Assembly (NCBI GenBank): GCA_002307375.1
Contig: NTJI01000001.1
Span: 868,001-932,000, forward strand
Length of the DNA stretch: 64,000 nucleotides
Direction of reading: 5' to 3'
Source of the DNA: Lysobacteraceae bacterium NML93-0399
GTDB taxonomy: Bacteria > Pseudomonadota > Gammaproteobacteria > Xanthomonadales > Xanthomonadaceae
Each line of letters starts with the position of its first letter. Within the stretch, counting starts at the first letter, position 1. The notes beneath the pieces were generated by a model. The model saw nothing but the letters and a program-made list of their open reading frames with translations. It had not been told where the DNA came from and made no database searches. Below, in pieces: positions 1 to 8,067 of the stretch. Made by a program: the position numbers and the translations under genes.

Positions 1-1
1 C

Positions 2-112
2 AATCCAATCCTGCGCTACACCGACGCGGCCGCCGCGCAGCTGCTCGACGTGCCGGGCTACATCGACACCCTGCGCGAGACCGCGCCGCAGATCCGGGAG
101 CCCTCGCCATGA
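2..112 (+). CDS. mnhD: Na+/H+ antiporter subunit D, C-terminal end (partial)
   Basis: This is the 3' end of a gene that starts left of the window. The 36 visible residues begin NPILRYTDAAAAQLL and end at TGA. The stop overlaps the ATG of mnhE in the order ATGA, which is the usual arrangement in mrp/mnh/pha operons. Subunit D is a proton-pumping NuoN-like membrane subunit of the multisubunit monovalent cation/proton antiporter. The identification rests mainly on the following mnhE-F-G genes, because the visible part is only the cytoplasmic tail. Confidence 0.7.
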   Translation, partial: NPILRYTDAAAAQLLDVPGYIDTLRETAPQIREPSP

Positions 113-597
113 AGCGCCGCATGCTGCCTTCGATCCCGCAGAGCCTGACGGTCTTCGCGTTCTGGCTGCTGATGGCCGAGGACGTGAGCGCCAGCAACGT
201 GCTCATGGCCCTGCTGTTGGCCTGGCTGATGCCGTTGATGGCCGCGCGCCTGGAGCGCGAGTTCGCACGCCTGGGACGGCTGCGCGGCGGCCTGCGCCTG
301 ATCGGCCGGCTGCTGGTCGACATCGTCATCGCCAACGTCACCGTGGCCAAGCAGGTGCTCGGACCCGAATCGCGGCTCAAATCGCAGTTCGTCTGGATCC
401 CGCTGGACCTGACCAACATCCACGGCATTTCCGCGCTGACCAGCGTGATCACGCTCACGCCCGGCACGGTGTCGGCGGAGCTGTCGGAAGACCGCAAGCA
501 CCTGCTGGTGCATTGCCTGAGTACCGACGATCCGCAGGCGCTGGTCGAAGACGTCAAGGCCCGCTACGAAGCGCCGCTGAGGGAGATCTTTCCATGA
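109..597 (+). CDS. mnhE: Na+/H+ antiporter subunit E
   Basis: The 162-residue protein matches the normal length of MnhE/MrpE/PhaE. Two hydrophobic segments at the N terminus (about residues 12-47) are followed by a soluble part containing TLTPGTVSAELSEDRKHLLVHCL, split here as TLTPGTVSAEL and LLVHCL, the family signature region. It is an inner-membrane subunit of the Mrp complex that exchanges Na+ (or K+) for H+ in alkaline or salt stress. It overlaps the preceding gene by 4 bases and the following gene by 4 bases, so the operon is translationally coupled. Confidence 0.93.
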   Translation: MKRRMLPSIPQSLTVFAFWLLMAEDVSASNVLMALLLAWLMPLMAARLEREFARLGRLRGGLRLIGRLLVDIVIANVTVAKQVLGPESRLKSQFVWIPLDLTNIHGISALTSVITLTPGTVSAELSEDRKHLLVHCLSTDDPQALVEDVKARYEAPLREIFP

Positions 598-863
598 TCG
601 ACATCGCCATCGTCGCCGGCATGCACCTGGTCGGCCTGTCGATGCTGTTCGCGCTGTGGCGCCTGCTGCGCGGCCCGACCGCGCCTGACCGCATCCTCGC
701 GCTCGACACGCTCTACATCAGCGCGATCGCCCAGCTGATTCTGTTCGGCATGCTGCTCGACACCGAGATCTACTTCGAAGCCGCGCTGATCATCGCGATG
801 CTCGGCTTCGTCGGCACCGTGGTGCTGAGCAAGTACGTCATCCGGAGGGACATCGTCGAATGA
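594..863 (+). CDS. mnhF: Na+/H+ antiporter subunit F
   Basis: The 89-residue protein starts at the ATG that overlaps the mnhE stop (ATGA). A longer in-frame reading exists upstream but would run through mnhE, so the overlapping ATG is preferred. Three hydrophobic helices and the segment RGPTAPDRILALDTLY are typical of MnhF/MrpF. It acts in the membrane as part of the Mrp antiporter and has the usual family length of about 90 residues. Its stop overlaps the mnhG start. Confidence 0.93.
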   Translation: MIDIAIVAGMHLVGLSMLFALWRLLRGPTAPDRILALDTLYISAIAQLILFGMLLDTEIYFEAALIIAMLGFVGTVVLSKYVIRRDIVE

Positions 864-1237
864 GCACGCTGTTCGAACTGGCGATCATCTTCCTGCTTGT
901 CGCGGGCTGCTTCTTCACCCTGCTCGGCGGCGTGGCGATGGTGAAGCTGTCGGACTTCTTCCGTCGCGTGCACGGGCCGGCCAAGGCCAGCACGCTGGGC
1001 GTGGGCTGCATCCTGGTCGCGTCGATCGTCTATCACTGGATCAACGGCAGCGGCGTGCACCCGCGCGAGATCCTGATCACGGTGTTCCTGTTCCTCACCG
1101 CACCGATCAGCGCCCACCTGATGTCGCGTGCGGCGCTGTCGCTGATGGACGAGCGTCCGCCCCACCCCGAGCGCACGCCCGACGCCGATGCCGAGGTGGT
1201 CGACCGCGAAGACCCGGCGCCGCGCGAAGGCGGCTGA
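860..1237 (+). CDS. mnhG: Na+/H+ antiporter subunit G
   Basis: The 125-residue MnhG/MrpG protein has three membrane helices. Family features are the FFTLLGGVAMVKLSDFFRRVH segment (shown as GGVAMVKLSDFFRRVH) and HGPAKASTLGV. The C-terminal 30 residues are polar and probably cytoplasmic. It is the last gene of the mnh operon; the next gene is on the other strand, and only 21 bases separate the two stop codons. No clear terminator is visible in that gap. Confidence 0.93.
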   Translation: MSTLFELAIIFLLVAGCFFTLLGGVAMVKLSDFFRRVHGPAKASTLGVGCILVASIVYHWINGSGVHPREILITVFLFLTAPISAHLMSRAALSLMDERPPHPERTPDADAEVVDREDPAPREGG

Positions 1238-1258
1238 CCGGGCCGGCGTTGCGGTCGC

Positions 1259-1912
1259 TCAGCCGCAGCGTTCGACGTAATCGACCTGCGGCGGCACCCC
1301 GATGCGCCATGTCGTGACATTCCCGTCGGCATCGGTTTCGAACACCAGAGCCGATTTGCCATCCCCGTCTGCCACCCGCAGCGTCTGCGCGCCTTCGACG
1401 TACTTGTGCGGCGCGGCTTCCACACGGCCGGCATACAGGCGTTCGATCTCCGCGCGGTCCATGCCGACCTTGCCGCCGCCGGGCGCGGTGTAACCGTCAT
1501 TGGATACGTCGATGCGCGAGAAATGGTTGCCTTCGATCATGAAGCCGATGCCGTACCGCGTGGTACCGACGTCCGGCGGCGCGAGGTAATAGCAGCCGCC
1601 CGGCTCGGACGGCTGCGCGTCGCCCAGATCGTTGCCCCAGGCCATGCGCAGCTGCTCGGCATCGCTGCCGAACGTGGCCGGGCCGAACCCTTCGAACGTC
1701 ACCACGCCGTCGACGACCTGCGGCAGGTTGGTGCCCATCGCATCGGGTGGCGGCACGGCGGCATCGGGCCGATCACCCGGCGGCGCGGCCTCGGCCGGCG
1801 CGGCGGGCGCAGACGCGGCCGGCAGCGGTTCGGCGGGCGGCGCTTCGCGCTGGCACGCGGCGAGCGACAGGGCGAGCACGGCGAGAGCCGGCAGGGTGCG
1901 AGGGATGTTCAT
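1259..1912 (-). CDS. Putative lipoprotein
   Basis: The 217-residue protein has a lipoprotein signal: basic start (MNIPRT), hydrophobic core and lipobox LAAC with the lipidated cysteine at residue 20. A proline/alanine-rich linker (about residues 25-60) follows, typical of envelope lipoproteins that must span some distance. The folded part (about 65-217) has no motif I can assign; it contains several aromatic and acidic residues and a cysteine near each end. The protein is expected at the outer membrane, facing the periplasm. It is transcribed convergently to mnhG. Confidence 0.7.
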   Translation of the reverse strand: MNIPRTLPALAVLALSLAACQREAPPAEPLPAASAPAAPAEAAPPGDRPDAAVPPPDAMGTNLPQVVDGVVTFEGFGPATFGSDAEQLRMAWGNDLGDAQPSEPGGCYYLAPPDVGTTRYGIGFMIEGNHFSRIDVSNDGYTAPGGGKVGMDRAEIERLYAGRVEAAPHKYVEGAQTLRVADGDGKSALVFETDADGNVTTWRIGVPPQVDYVERCG

Positions 1913-2027
1913 GGCAGCTCCGATGGATGGATCGCCGCGAGACTAGCGCGCAGCCGTGAACAGGACGTGGCCCGGCGACACGGGGACGCCACGTGCACGG
2001 CTTGTGACCGGCGTCACGCGCTCTGTC

Positions 2028-2627
2028 ATGGCCGCTTCATCGCCGCTTTCCATGCTGCACGCCTGCCGCTGGAAGCCCCGCGCCGTGCCCGCACGCGAGA
2101 CCGAACTCGCCCGTCGCGCACTCGCCAGTCACGGCAACGCACTCGATCTGCGTCAGCGGCGTGCCTTGATCCTGTGCGACGGTCGCCGCAGCACGCGCGA
2201 GCTGCTCGGACTGCTCGGCGCCGATACCGTGCCGCTGCTGCGGCAGTTGCAGGCCGACGGCTATCTCGAAGACGTGGACCTGCCGGCGCCAGCATCGCTG
2301 CCTGCCATCGCGGCACCAGCGCCCGAACCGGTGCGAGCCGCAACCGCGAGACGGCGCTCGCTGAGCGCGGCGCGCATCTACGTGCAGGGCGTGCTCGAAC
2401 TGCAGCGCGCGCCGGCGGCGCAACACCTGCGTGCGCGACTCGTCGGCAGCGCCGACGAAACCCAGACCGTCACCGCGATTCTCGACGCGATTGCCGGACT
2501 GCCAGCCTTCACCAAGTCCGGCTTCGCCGCGCGCGTGCGCGAACGCGTGGCCGAAGTCCTGCCCGAGCCGCACCTGTCGGCACTGGCCACGCTCGCACTC
2601 GACGGCGAAGTCGACGCGGTGGTCTAG
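2028..2627 (+). CDS. Hypothetical protein with N-terminal winged-helix-like region
   Basis: I do not recognise this protein. About 199 residues are predicted if translation starts at the ATG at 2028; a GTG at 1956 or an ATG at 2052 is also possible, and none has a good ribosome binding site. The N-terminal third (ALDLRQRRALILCDGRRSTRE, shown as LRQRRALILCDGRRSTRE) looks like a small helical domain of the kind that precedes a winged helix, followed by an alanine/proline linker and a second helical region with RIYVQGVLELQRAPAA. No signal peptide is seen, so it is probably cytoplasmic. Confidence 0.5.
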   Translation: MAASSPLSMLHACRWKPRAVPARETELARRALASHGNALDLRQRRALILCDGRRSTRELLGLLGADTVPLLRQLQADGYLEDVDLPAPASLPAIAAPAPEPVRAATARRRSLSAARIYVQGVLELQRAPAAQHLRARLVGSADETQTVTAILDAIAGLPAFTKSGFAARVRERVAEVLPEPHLSALATLALDGEVDAVV

Positions 2628-2786
2628 CGTCTTCCAGCAACGCACGACACTGCTGCCTGCAACGCTTCCGATGCGTCCTGCATGGCGCGTCACGCGCGGG
2701 TTGCGTTTCTTTCGCGCGATGCAGCGGTTAACCTGCTGCGCGTCGTCCGGGGAAGGACGACCTTCTATCCAAGGGGAAAACTGTTG

Positions 2787-3152
2787 ATGGACACTTCGGA
2801 CAACGCCGTGCGGGCGATCATGGGCCCGCTGACGAACGGCAAGCTGTGGATGAAACTGCTGGGCGTGATGATGATGATCTCCGGCGCCCTGCAGGTGCTG
2901 AGCCTCATCGGCATCCTGTGGGCCTGGGTGCCCATCTGGCTCGGTGTGCTGCTGTTCCAGGCAGCCGGTGCTTCGGAGGAAGCGACGGCCACCGGACGCG
3001 TCGATGCCGCGGTCCGCGCGACCGACAAGCTGCGCCTGTTCTTCATGATCCAGGGCATCCTACTGCTGATCGCACTGGTGCTGATGGGCGCGTTCTTCCT
3101 GTTCGGCGGCGCAGCCATGCTCGCGGCGATGGCGGGCGCGGCGAACTACTGA
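2787..3152 (+). CDS. DUF5362-family small membrane protein
   Basis: The 121-residue protein starts at an ATG preceded by the purine-rich site AAGGGG ten bases upstream. Two hydrophobic stretches (about residues 24-50 and 84-115) flank a central polar stretch with ATDKLRLFF, the pattern of the DUF5362 inner-membrane family. The function of this family is not known. An in-frame extension upstream to 2682 lacks a ribosome binding site and reads as low-quality arginine-rich sequence, so it was left out. Confidence 0.7.
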   Translation: MDTSDNAVRAIMGPLTNGKLWMKLLGVMMMISGALQVLSLIGILWAWVPIWLGVLLFQAAGASEEATATGRVDAAVRATDKLRLFFMIQGILLLIALVLMGAFFLFGGAAMLAAMAGAANY

Positions 3153-3305
3153 GCCTTGCGCTGCAGGAAAACACTCGCGGCACCGACGCATTGCCGGTGT
3201 CGCGAGTCCAACCTCTCGATAGGGTCCGAGGCCGGCCCTCTGACCGTGCGACTCGCACAGCCATCGCATGGACCGGGCGTCGCCTGCATGGGCGAATCTC
3301 CGGAG

Positions 3306-3330
3306 ATCGCGCGCAAGCGCGCTCCTACAG
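3306..3330. repeat. Single REP palindrome
   Basis: The sequence ATCGCGCGCAAGCGCGCTCC followed by TACAG carries the GCGCGCaaGCGCGC palindrome and the conserved CTCCTAC tail. The same element recurs in the clusters at 18262 and 26090. It lies in the gap between a membrane protein gene and the 3' end of hmgA. Confidence 0.8.
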
Positions 3331-3349
3331 GGCGCGCATTGCTGCCTAC

Positions 3350-4705
3350 TCAGCCGCGCGGCGGCACGAAGTTGTGCTTCAGTCCCGACCAGCAGTCCTG
3401 GTAGTCGCTCTGGCGATGCGGCGCGTCGAGCGCCTGGCGCGTCGGCCGAATCACCGCACGCGTCTCGAACATGAAGGCCATCGTGCCGGTGATGACGTCG
3501 GGCTTGGACAGGTCGGCGGCGCTGGCCTTCTCGAACGTCGCCGCATCCGGACCGTGGCCGCTCATGCAGTTGTGCAGCGAGCATGCGCCGGGCGAGAAAC
3601 CGTCGGCCTTGGCGTCGTACTGACCGTGCACCAGGCCCATGAACTCGCTGGCGACGTTGCGATGGAACCACGGCGGGCGGAACGTGTCCTGCGCCACCAG
3701 CCAGCGCGGCGGGAAGATCGCGAAATCCATGTTCGCCGTGCCGGGCGTGTCGCTGGGCGAGGTGAGCACGGTAAAGATGCTCGGGTCGGGATGGTCGAAG
3801 CTGATCGAACCGATCGCGTTGAAACGGCGCAGGTCGTACTTGTACGGCGCGTAGTTGCCGTGCCAGCCGACGACGTCGAGCGGCGAGTGGTCGATCGGCG
3901 CTTGCCACAGGTGGCCTTGGAACTTGGCGATCAGGGTGAAGTGGCCTGCGACGTCTTCATACGACGCGACCGGACTCAGGAAGTCGCGCGGGTTGGCCAG
4001 ACCGTTCGCGCCGATCGGGCCGAGATCGGGCAGGCGCAGCGCATGGCCCTGGTTTTCGCAGACATAGCCGCGGCTCGCGCCGTCGGGCAGCTCGACCCGG
4101 AAGCGCACGCCGCGCGGGATCACCGCGATTTCCTGCGGCTCGAGTTCGAGCACGCCGAACTCGGTGGCGATCAGCAGACGCCCCTGCTGCGGGACGATCA
4201 GCAGTTCGCCGTCGGCGCTGTAGAAGAAGCGGCCTTCCATCGACGCGTTCGCCGCATAGACGTGGATACCCACGCCCTCGTGCGCGCCCGGTCCACCCGT
4301 GCCCGCCATCGAGAACAGGCCGTCGACGAAATCGACCGGCGTGTCGGGGATCGGCAGCGGGCTCCAGCGCATCTGGTCGGGCGGCACGGGGCCGCGGTCG
4401 AAACCATCGTGGAAACGTGACTGCTCGTAGGGCGAGAACGCGCCGTGCATTGCGGCCGGACGGATGCGATACAGCCAGCTGCGTCGGTTCTGGCCGCGCG
4501 GCGCGGTGAACGCCGTGCCCGACAGCTGCTCGGCATAGAGCCCGTGTGCCACGCGCTGCGGCGAATTGCGGCCGATCGGCAGCGTGCCGGGCTCGGCTTC
4601 GGTGGCGAACTCGTTGCCGAAACCGGACATGTAACCGCGCGCGGCGCGCATCTGCGCGTTGCCCAGCGGCAGCGCGGTCCCCGTGTCGTTCGTCGATGCG
4701 TTCAT
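3350..4705 (-). CDS. hmgA: Homogentisate 1,2-dioxygenase
   Basis: The 451-residue protein has the family's usual length. It opens the ring of homogentisate with O2 to give maleylacetoacetate in tyrosine and phenylalanine breakdown. Recognisable signatures are the N-terminal [13 protein letters not shown], the [14 protein letters not shown] segment, and the C-terminal Fe(II)-binding region with [15 protein letters not shown] and NCMSGHGPD. It is a cytoplasmic cupin enzyme. It lies downstream of hpd on the same strand, separated by 165 bases that contain an inverted-repeat element, so co-transcription is likely but not proven. Confidence 0.97.
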   Translation of the reverse strand: MNASTNDTGTALPLGNAQMRAARGYMSGFGNEFATEAEPGTLPIGRNSPQRVAHGLYAEQLSGTAFTAPRGQNRRSWLYRIRPAAMHGAFSPYEQSRFHDGFDRGPVPPDQMRWSPLPIPDTPVDFVDGLFSMAGTGGPGAHEGVGIHVYAANASMEGRFFYSADGELLIVPQQGRLLIATEFGVLELEPQEIAVIPRGVRFRVELPDGASRGYVCENQGHALRLPDLGPIGANGLANPRDFLSPVASYEDVAGHFTLIAKFQGHLWQAPIDHSPLDVVGWHGNYAPYKYDLRRFNAIGSISFDHPDPSIFTVLTSPSDTPGTANMDFAIFPPRWLVAQDTFRPPWFHRNVASEFMGLVHGQYDAKADGFSPGACSLHNCMSGHGPDAATFEKASAADLSKPDVITGTMAFMFETRAVIRPTRQALDAPHRQSDYQDCWSGLKHNFVPPRG

Positions 4706-4760
4706 GGCTTCACCCGGGAAATCTGTAGATCCGACTGGATCTGTCGCAATGATTGACCGC

Positions 4761-4843
4761 CGTCATTCCCGCGCAGGCGGGAATCCAGGGACCTTGCTGG
4801 TACGAGCCGGTGTCCATGGATCCCCGCCTGCGCGGGGATGACG
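4761..4843. repeat. 83-bp palindromic repeat element (MITE/REP-like)
   Basis: The ends CGTCATTCCCGCG and CGCGGGGATGACG are inverted repeats of 13 bases with one mismatch, and further internal pairing (GCAGGCGGGAATCC against GGATCCCCGCCTGC) makes a long hairpin. Such CGTCATTCCCGCG elements are common intergenic repeats in proteobacterial genomes. This one lies between hpd and hmgA, so it would appear in their joint transcript as a stable stem-loop. Confidence 0.75.
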
Positions 4844-4870
4844 ATCACGGGTCGTGCGCTAAACGGATCG

Positions 4871-5977
4871 TCAGAGCACGCCGCGCTTCATCTGGTCGCG
4901 CTCGATGCTCTCGAACAGCGCCTGGAAGTTGCCTTCGCCGAAGCCTTCGTTGCCCTTGCGCTGGATGATCTCGAAGAAGATCGGGCCGAACGCGTTCTGG
5001 GTGAAGATCTGCAGCAGCTTGCGCTTGTGCGTCTCCGGATCGGCGTCGATGAGGATCTTGTTGCGCGCCAGACGCTCGACGTCCTCGCCGTGGTCGGGAA
5101 TGCGCTGGTCGATGACCTCGAAGTAGGTGTCCGGCGTGTCGAGGAATTCGATGCCCTTCTCGCGCATCTGCTCGATCGAGCTGTAGATGTCGTCGGTGAA
5201 GCAGGCGATGTGCTGGATGCCCTCGCCCTTGTAGGCATCGAGATATTCGTTGATCTGCGACTTCGGGTCGTTCGATTCGTTGAGCGGAATGCGCACGATG
5301 CCGTCGGGTGCGGTCATTGCCTTGGACTTCAGGCCGGTTTTCGCGCCCTTGATGTCGAAGTAGCGGATCTCGCGGAAGTTGAACAGCTTCTCGTAGTAGT
5401 CCGACCACTTCTGCATGTTGCCGAAGTAGAGGTTGTGCGTGAGGTGGTCGATGAAGGTCAGGCCGAACCCGGCCGGGTTCTGGTCGGCGCCTTCGACCGG
5501 TGCGTAGTCGTCGCCGTAGATCGAGCCCGAAGTGCCGTAGCGGTCGACGAGATACAGCATGCAATCGCCGATGCCCTTGACCACTGGCGCGTCGACGGCC
5601 TTGGTCGATTCACCCTCACCGATCGCCTCGCCGCCATTGCCGAGCACACGCTCATACACGGTCGCGGCCGGCTGCTTGAAGCGGATCGCAAAGCCACAGG
5701 CCGACGGGCCGTGCGCCTTGGCGAACTGCGCGGCGAACGAGTCCGGGTCTTCGTTGAGCAGGAAGTTCACCCCGCCCTGGCGATACACGGTGATCGGCCG
5801 CGACTTGTGCTTGAGTACCGCGGTGAAGCCCATGTTGCGGAAGTAGGCGTGCATGTACTCGGCCTTGTCGGCCGGGGCTGCGAACTCGACGAACTCGAAG
5901 CCGTCGATCCCCATCGGGTTCTCGAACGTGGTCACTTCCATGCCGAGATTGGGGGCGGTGTGTGCGTGAGCGCTCAT
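4871..5977 (-). CDS. hpd: 4-hydroxyphenylpyruvate dioxygenase
   Basis: The 368-residue protein converts 4-hydroxyphenylpyruvate to homogentisate, the step before HmgA. It has two VOC-type halves. The C-terminal half carries the iron-binding region: GFGLTFIDHLTHNLYFGNM (shown as FIDHLTHNLYFGN), EGIQHIACFTDDI and the closing glutamate in FGPIFFEIIQRKGNEGFGEGN (shown as FFEIIQRKGNEGFGEGN). The start at 5977 gives MSAHAHTAPN; a longer reading continues across the divergent regulator and is not credible. It is divergent from the MarR-type gene and probably controlled by it. Confidence 0.97.
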   Translation of the reverse strand: MSAHAHTAPNLGMEVTTFENPMGIDGFEFVEFAAPADKAEYMHAYFRNMGFTAVLKHKSRPITVYRQGGVNFLLNEDPDSFAAQFAKAHGPSACGFAIRFKQPAATVYERVLGNGGEAIGEGESTKAVDAPVVKGIGDCMLYLVDRYGTSGSIYGDDYAPVEGADQNPAGFGLTFIDHLTHNLYFGNMQKWSDYYEKLFNFREIRYFDIKGAKTGLKSKAMTAPDGIVRIPLNESNDPKSQINEYLDAYKGEGIQHIACFTDDIYSSIEQMREKGIEFLDTPDTYFEVIDQRIPDHGEDVERLARNKILIDADPETHKRKLLQIFTQNAFGPIFFEIIQRKGNEGFGEGNFQALFESIERDQMKRGVL

Positions 5978-6031
5978 GGTGGATACTCCATCGCGATGGG
6001 GCCGGGCGGGGGGCGCGGCGTCAGACCCTTC

Positions 6032-6060
6032 TTTATAGTTTCGTATGCAACCTACCGCAA
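6032..6060 (-). promoter_or_regulatory. Predicted hpd promoter with overlapping dyad operator
   Basis: On the minus strand TTGCGG (6060-6055) and TATAAA (6037-6032) are spaced by 17 bases, a plausible sigma-70 promoter ending about 55 bases before the hpd start. The spacer holds the imperfect dyad TAGTTTCGTATGCAACCTA (6036-6054; arms TAGnTT and AAnCTA). Its position between hpd and a divergent MarR gene makes it the likely binding site of that repressor. This is inferred from sequence only. Confidence 0.5.
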
Positions 6061-6073
6061 GGCGCATTGCACC

Positions 6074-6574
6074 ATGACCCGATCCGCGGTTTCCGCAGCA
6101 TCCCCGGCCGAGCCGGCCGACGGCCTGGACGACCATTCGCACCGCAGCCTCGATCTCGAGCACTTCCTGCCCTATCGCCTCAGCGTGCTGACCAATCGCA
6201 TCAGCCGCGGCCTGGCGGATCTCTACGAGTCGCGTTTCGGCATCAGCGTGACCGAATGGCGCGTGATCGCGGTGCTCGGCCGCTATCCGGAACTGTCGGC
6301 GAATGGCGTGGCAGAACGCACGGCGATGGACAAGGTGGCGGTGAGCCGGGCCGTTGCGCGACTGCTCGAACGCGGTTTCCTCGAGCGCGAAATGCATGAC
6401 AGCGATCGTCGCCGCTCGGTGCTGCAGCTGTCGGAGGCCGGCTACGCGGTCTACGACGTGGTCGTGCCGCTGGCGCTGGAGTTCGAACGCGACCTGCTGT
6501 CGGCGATCGACGAGGACGAGCGCGCCGCGCTCGACGGCCTGCTGGACAAGCTCACGCGCAAGTACGTGGTCTGA
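6074..6574 (+). CDS. MarR-family transcriptional regulator of tyrosine catabolism
   Basis: The 166-residue protein contains a MarR winged helix-turn-helix in the middle: FGISVTEWRVIAVLGRYPE, then LSANGVAERTAMDKVAVSRAV as the recognition region, and the wing LEREMHDSDRRRSVLQLS with the conserved D-x-R-R pattern. Thirty-odd extra residues precede the domain. It starts at an ATG 97 bases from the divergent hpd start. Location suggests a repressor of hpd/hmgA that responds to a pathway intermediate; the ligand cannot be read from the sequence. Confidence 0.9.
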   Translation: MTRSAVSAASPAEPADGLDDHSHRSLDLEHFLPYRLSVLTNRISRGLADLYESRFGISVTEWRVIAVLGRYPELSANGVAERTAMDKVAVSRAVARLLERGFLEREMHDSDRRRSVLQLSEAGYAVYDVVVPLALEFERDLLSAIDEDERAALDGLLDKLTRKYVV

Positions 6575-6596
6575 GACCGCGCGCGCGGCGGCCGGA

Positions 6597-7940
6597 TCAG
6601 CCGGCCGCCATCTCCTTCGCGCCGCGCTCCAGGCCGTGGCCGTTCGGGCCACGCTCGGCCTGCCAAAGCCGCCACGAGAAGAACAGGCCCAGCGCCGCGA
6701 GCGCGGTGTAGAACCACATGCCCGGCGCGTAGCCGCCGGTGTTCTGCGGACCTGCCGCGTTGAGCTGGTTCATCGACGTCACCGCCAGCGGCACCAGGAA
6801 CACGCCGACCTGCTGGCACAGCGTCATCATCGAATACGCCGCGCCCAGACGGTTCTCGCGGACGATGTAGGCCACCGACGGCCACATCACCGCCGGAATC
6901 AGCGAGAACACGCCGCCCAGCAGCAGCATCACCAGCAGCAGCGTGATCGGCACCTGCGCGCTGCCGACGAAGGGCAGCCACACGCCGACCTCGGGACCGG
7001 GCGGCAGATAGGTCACCGCGAGGAACAGCGGCAGCATCACCAGCGAACCCACCGCCATGAACACCGAACGGTGGCCGACGCGATCCACCCACAGGCCGAA
7101 CAGCGGCGTCACGATGATCGCCGCCAGCGGCAGGAAGCTGCTGAGCATGCCGGCCGTGCTGCGGTCCAGGCCGTGGGCCTGCTGGAAATAGTCGATCGCG
7201 AACGCGCGGAACGGGAACACGGTTGCGTAGAACACCACGCACAGGCCGACGATGTACCAGAACGACGGACTGAAGGCGTACATCTGCCGGAAGTCGAGCT
7301 TGTCGGTCTCCGGCGGCGCGCCCAGATCCACGCGGCCCTCGGCGCGCTTCTCGCTGACCCAGTACAGCATCGCCGCGGTCACGCCGACCGCCGCTACGCC
7401 GGTGGCCAGCCACAGCGGGTCCTGCCAGTTCTCGTACAAGGGCGCTGCGAACGAAGTCGACCAGTCGGTCGAGGCCGAGCCCAGACGCGCGATCGACAGG
7501 TTGATGCCGAAGGCGAAGCTCAGCTCGCGGCCCTTGAACCACTTCGCCAGCACCGCGGTCGCGGCGACGATCAGCGGTTCCGCGCCCAGGCCCAGCAGGA
7601 AGCGGCCCGCGAGCATCACCTCGAACTGCGCGGTGGATGCGGTGACGGCCGCGGCGATCAGGCAGATGGTCGAGAACACGACGATCGCGAGCTTGGTGCC
7701 CCAGCGGTCGATGACGTAGCCGCCGAACAGCAGCACCAGCACCGCGGCGAAGCTGTAGATGTTGTACAGCCAGCCGGTCTGGACGTAGCTGAAGCCTTCC
7801 TGCTCACGCAGCAGGTCGATGATCGGACCCAGCGCGTCGTAGACGTAGTAGTTGCCGAACATCGCCAGGCTGACGAACACCAGGGCGAGCCAGCGCTGCG
7901 TGGGCGTCGGGCGCGGCAGCGCGGTGTCCGGCATGGTCAT
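6597..7940 (-). CDS. Major facilitator superfamily transporter
   Basis: The 447-residue protein has about twelve hydrophobic helices and the MFS loop motif between helices 2 and 3 (GGYVIDRWGTKLA), plus RFLLGLGAEPLIVA in helix 4. It is an inner-membrane secondary carrier. The N-terminal half resembles the MFSD1-like branch, but the substrate is not evident. It is convergent with the MarR gene (22 bases between stops). It may have its own promoter, since the gap to the next gene upstream contains a terminator. Confidence 0.85.
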   Translation of the reverse strand: MTMPDTALPRPTPTQRWLALVFVSLAMFGNYYVYDALGPIIDLLREQEGFSYVQTGWLYNIYSFAAVLVLLFGGYVIDRWGTKLAIVVFSTICLIAAAVTASTAQFEVMLAGRFLLGLGAEPLIVAATAVLAKWFKGRELSFAFGINLSIARLGSASTDWSTSFAAPLYENWQDPLWLATGVAAVGVTAAMLYWVSEKRAEGRVDLGAPPETDKLDFRQMYAFSPSFWYIVGLCVVFYATVFPFRAFAIDYFQQAHGLDRSTAGMLSSFLPLAAIIVTPLFGLWVDRVGHRSVFMAVGSLVMLPLFLAVTYLPPGPEVGVWLPFVGSAQVPITLLLVMLLLGGVFSLIPAVMWPSVAYIVRENRLGAAYSMMTLCQQVGVFLVPLAVTSMNQLNAAGPQNTGGYAPGMWFYTALAALGLFFSWRLWQAERGPNGHGLERGAKEMAAG

Positions 7941-8021
7941 GCGAGTCCCCTGGGTGCGGTCTGGCGATCGATCCGCATGTTACGCACAGCGCCCCGCGTG
8001 AGAGCGCGTGGTGCGCAAAGG

Positions 8022-8047
8022 AAAACAGCGCCCGCAGGCGCTGTTTT
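8022..8047 (-). terminator. Rho-independent terminator after the peptide symporter gene
   Basis: AAAACAGCGCC and GGCGCTGTTTT form an 11-bp stem around a CGCA loop, with T runs on both sides, 20 bases past the stop of the POT gene. The symmetric A/T tails mean it could work in both directions. Confidence 0.8.
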
Positions 8048-8067
8048 CGTTGAGTGCCGCGCCTCGA

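Noticed and set aside
4838..6073. Plus-strand open frame that extends the MarR regulator upstream through hpd
   Set aside because: Only the part from the ATG at 6074 has the MarR domain and normal length; the rest is antisense to hpd.
5978..6652. N-terminal extension of hpd to 593 residues
   Set aside because: It runs antisense through the regulator gene and would double the usual enzyme length; the start at 5977 matches the family.
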